DNA of 5,206 nt. It comes from Acetobacteraceae bacterium (lineage in GTDB: Bacteria; Pseudomonadota; Alphaproteobacteria; Acetobacterales; Acetobacteraceae). The stretch lies in assembly GCA_027489135.1 (NCBI GenBank), contig JAIYAI010000818.1, forward strand, positions 1 to 5,206, given 5' to 3'. The notes below the pieces were generated by a model. The model was not told where the DNA came from. It made no database searches and saw only the letters and a program-made list of their open reading frames with translations. Position 1 is the stretch's first letter. Each line of letters begins with the position of its first letter. The position numbers were made by a program, and so were the translations under genes. Positions 4,703 to 5,206 of this stretch are shown here, in pieces.

Positions 4703-5206
4703 GTGACCGGACCCGCCGCGACCCTGCTGGGCGCGCTGCCCCACCCCGGCTGGGGCTGGGGCGTCGGCGTGCTGGGCGCGATCGCCGAGTTCACGCGTCA
4801 CCCGGACGAGCCTGCCGACCTCTCCGACGCCGCCGTCGTCACCGGCCGCGGCGGCATCCGCCTGACCGGGGCGGCCGGCCAGGTGCTGGTGGCGCAGGAG
4901 GCGCCGAGCCGCCATGCGGGGCACTGGCAGCACAGCCTGCTGCTCTGCCTGCCGGCCGCCGCGGCCTCCTGCGGCCAGGCGCCCGATGCGCTGGCGGAGC
5001 TTGGCCCCGATCCGGCGGCGCTGCGGCCGGCGGACCGGGGGGCGATCCTCTTCGACCTCGGCCTCGGCTTCCCGCACCTGCGTGCCTGCGTGCGCAGCGC
5101 CGATCCAGCCCTGCTGGCGGTGCTGCGCGCGGGCTGCGGCCGGCCGTTGCTGGATCCCGGCAACCCCGCCGGGGCCGCCATCGCCCATGCCTCGCCGCAT
5201 CGCGTC
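4703..5206 (+). CDS. Uncharacterised protein, N-terminal 168 residues (possible DUF6925 family; C-terminus outside window)
   Basis: This frame is open to the right edge with no stop, and nearly every codon ends in G or C. GTG 4703 is chosen as start because AGGA (4692-4695) lies 7 nt upstream; the in-frame GTG at 4679 has no ribosome binding site. Visible parts are a Gly/Trp-rich N-terminus (GWGWGVGVLGAIAEF, 16-30), a beta-rich stretch (45-64), DRGAILFDLGLG (111-122) and an edge segment ending SPHRV (164-168). Four cysteines (82, 90, 129, 145) form no clear metal motif. There is no signal peptide or membrane helix. From memory it resembles the uncharacterised DUF6925 proteins of alphaproteobacteria; this could not be checked, and no function is known to me. 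It is divergent from the flavoprotein gene with a 124-bp gap, so the two may share control. Confidence 0.75.
   Translation, partial: MTGPAATLLGALPHPGWGWGVGVLGAIAEFTRHPDEPADLSDAAVVTGRGGIRLTGAAGQVLVAQEAPSRHAGHWQHSLLLCLPAAAASCGQAPDALAELGPDPAALRPADRGAILFDLGLGFPHLRACVRSADPALLAVLRAGCGRPLLDPGNPAGAAIAHASPHRV

Noticed and set aside
4579..4794. N-terminal extension of the flavoprotein to an ATG at 4794
   Set aside because: The added 72 residues are Pro/Ser/Thr/Arg-rich, overlap the divergent gene and have no family match. ATG 4578 has a good ribosome binding site directly before the FAD motif.
4571..5200. Minus-strand frame of 209 codons
   Set aside because: Most of it is antisense to the plus-strand gene at 4703 and is Arg/Gln/Gly-rich without motifs. 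Only its last 37 codons were kept, as a weak small-ORF candidate.

Overview
The DNA is very GC-rich, and coding codons end mostly in G or C. Together with the protein types, this suggests an alphaproteobacterium, perhaps of the Acetobacteraceae (Roseomonas-like). That placement is inference from composition and recalled protein resemblance. No taxonomic marker is present.

Layout, right to left, because four of the five main genes are on the minus strand. (1) At the right edge, on the plus strand from a GTG at 4703, is the N-terminal part of an uncharacterised protein, possibly DUF6925. (2) A 124-bp divergent gap separates it from a minus-strand class I pyridine nucleotide-disulfide oxidoreductase (4578-3145). 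(3) After 50 bp comes a 3-hydroxybutyrate dehydrogenase, bdhA (3094-2300), with a strong ribosome binding site. (4) After a 160-bp gap full of perfect inverted repeats comes a patatin-like phospholipase (2139-1066). (5) After another 117 bp comes the start of a modular RTX-type calcium-binding protein (948 to beyond position 1). Its ribosome binding site lies in a perfect hairpin. This open frame runs off the left edge and has no stop in the window.

How the genes may work together: BdhA oxidises (R)-3-hydroxybutyrate to acetoacetate with NAD+, the last oxidative step in reuse of polyhydroxybutyrate. The patatin protein is a Ser-Asp hydrolase and could act on lipids or on hydroxyacyl esters that feed BdhA. 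The flavoprotein has the redox disulfide and an NADH-type site but lacks the catalytic His of dihydrolipoyl dehydrogenase, so its substrate is unknown. The RTX protein is probably secreted and functionally separate. No intrinsic terminator with a T-run, no RNA gene, no CRISPR array and no mobile element was seen. Most of the window is ordinary metabolic sequence. The parts most worth a second look are the structured bdhA-patatin gap, the hairpin over the RTX start, the Tyr-for-His flavoprotein, and the shared patatin/bdhA context.
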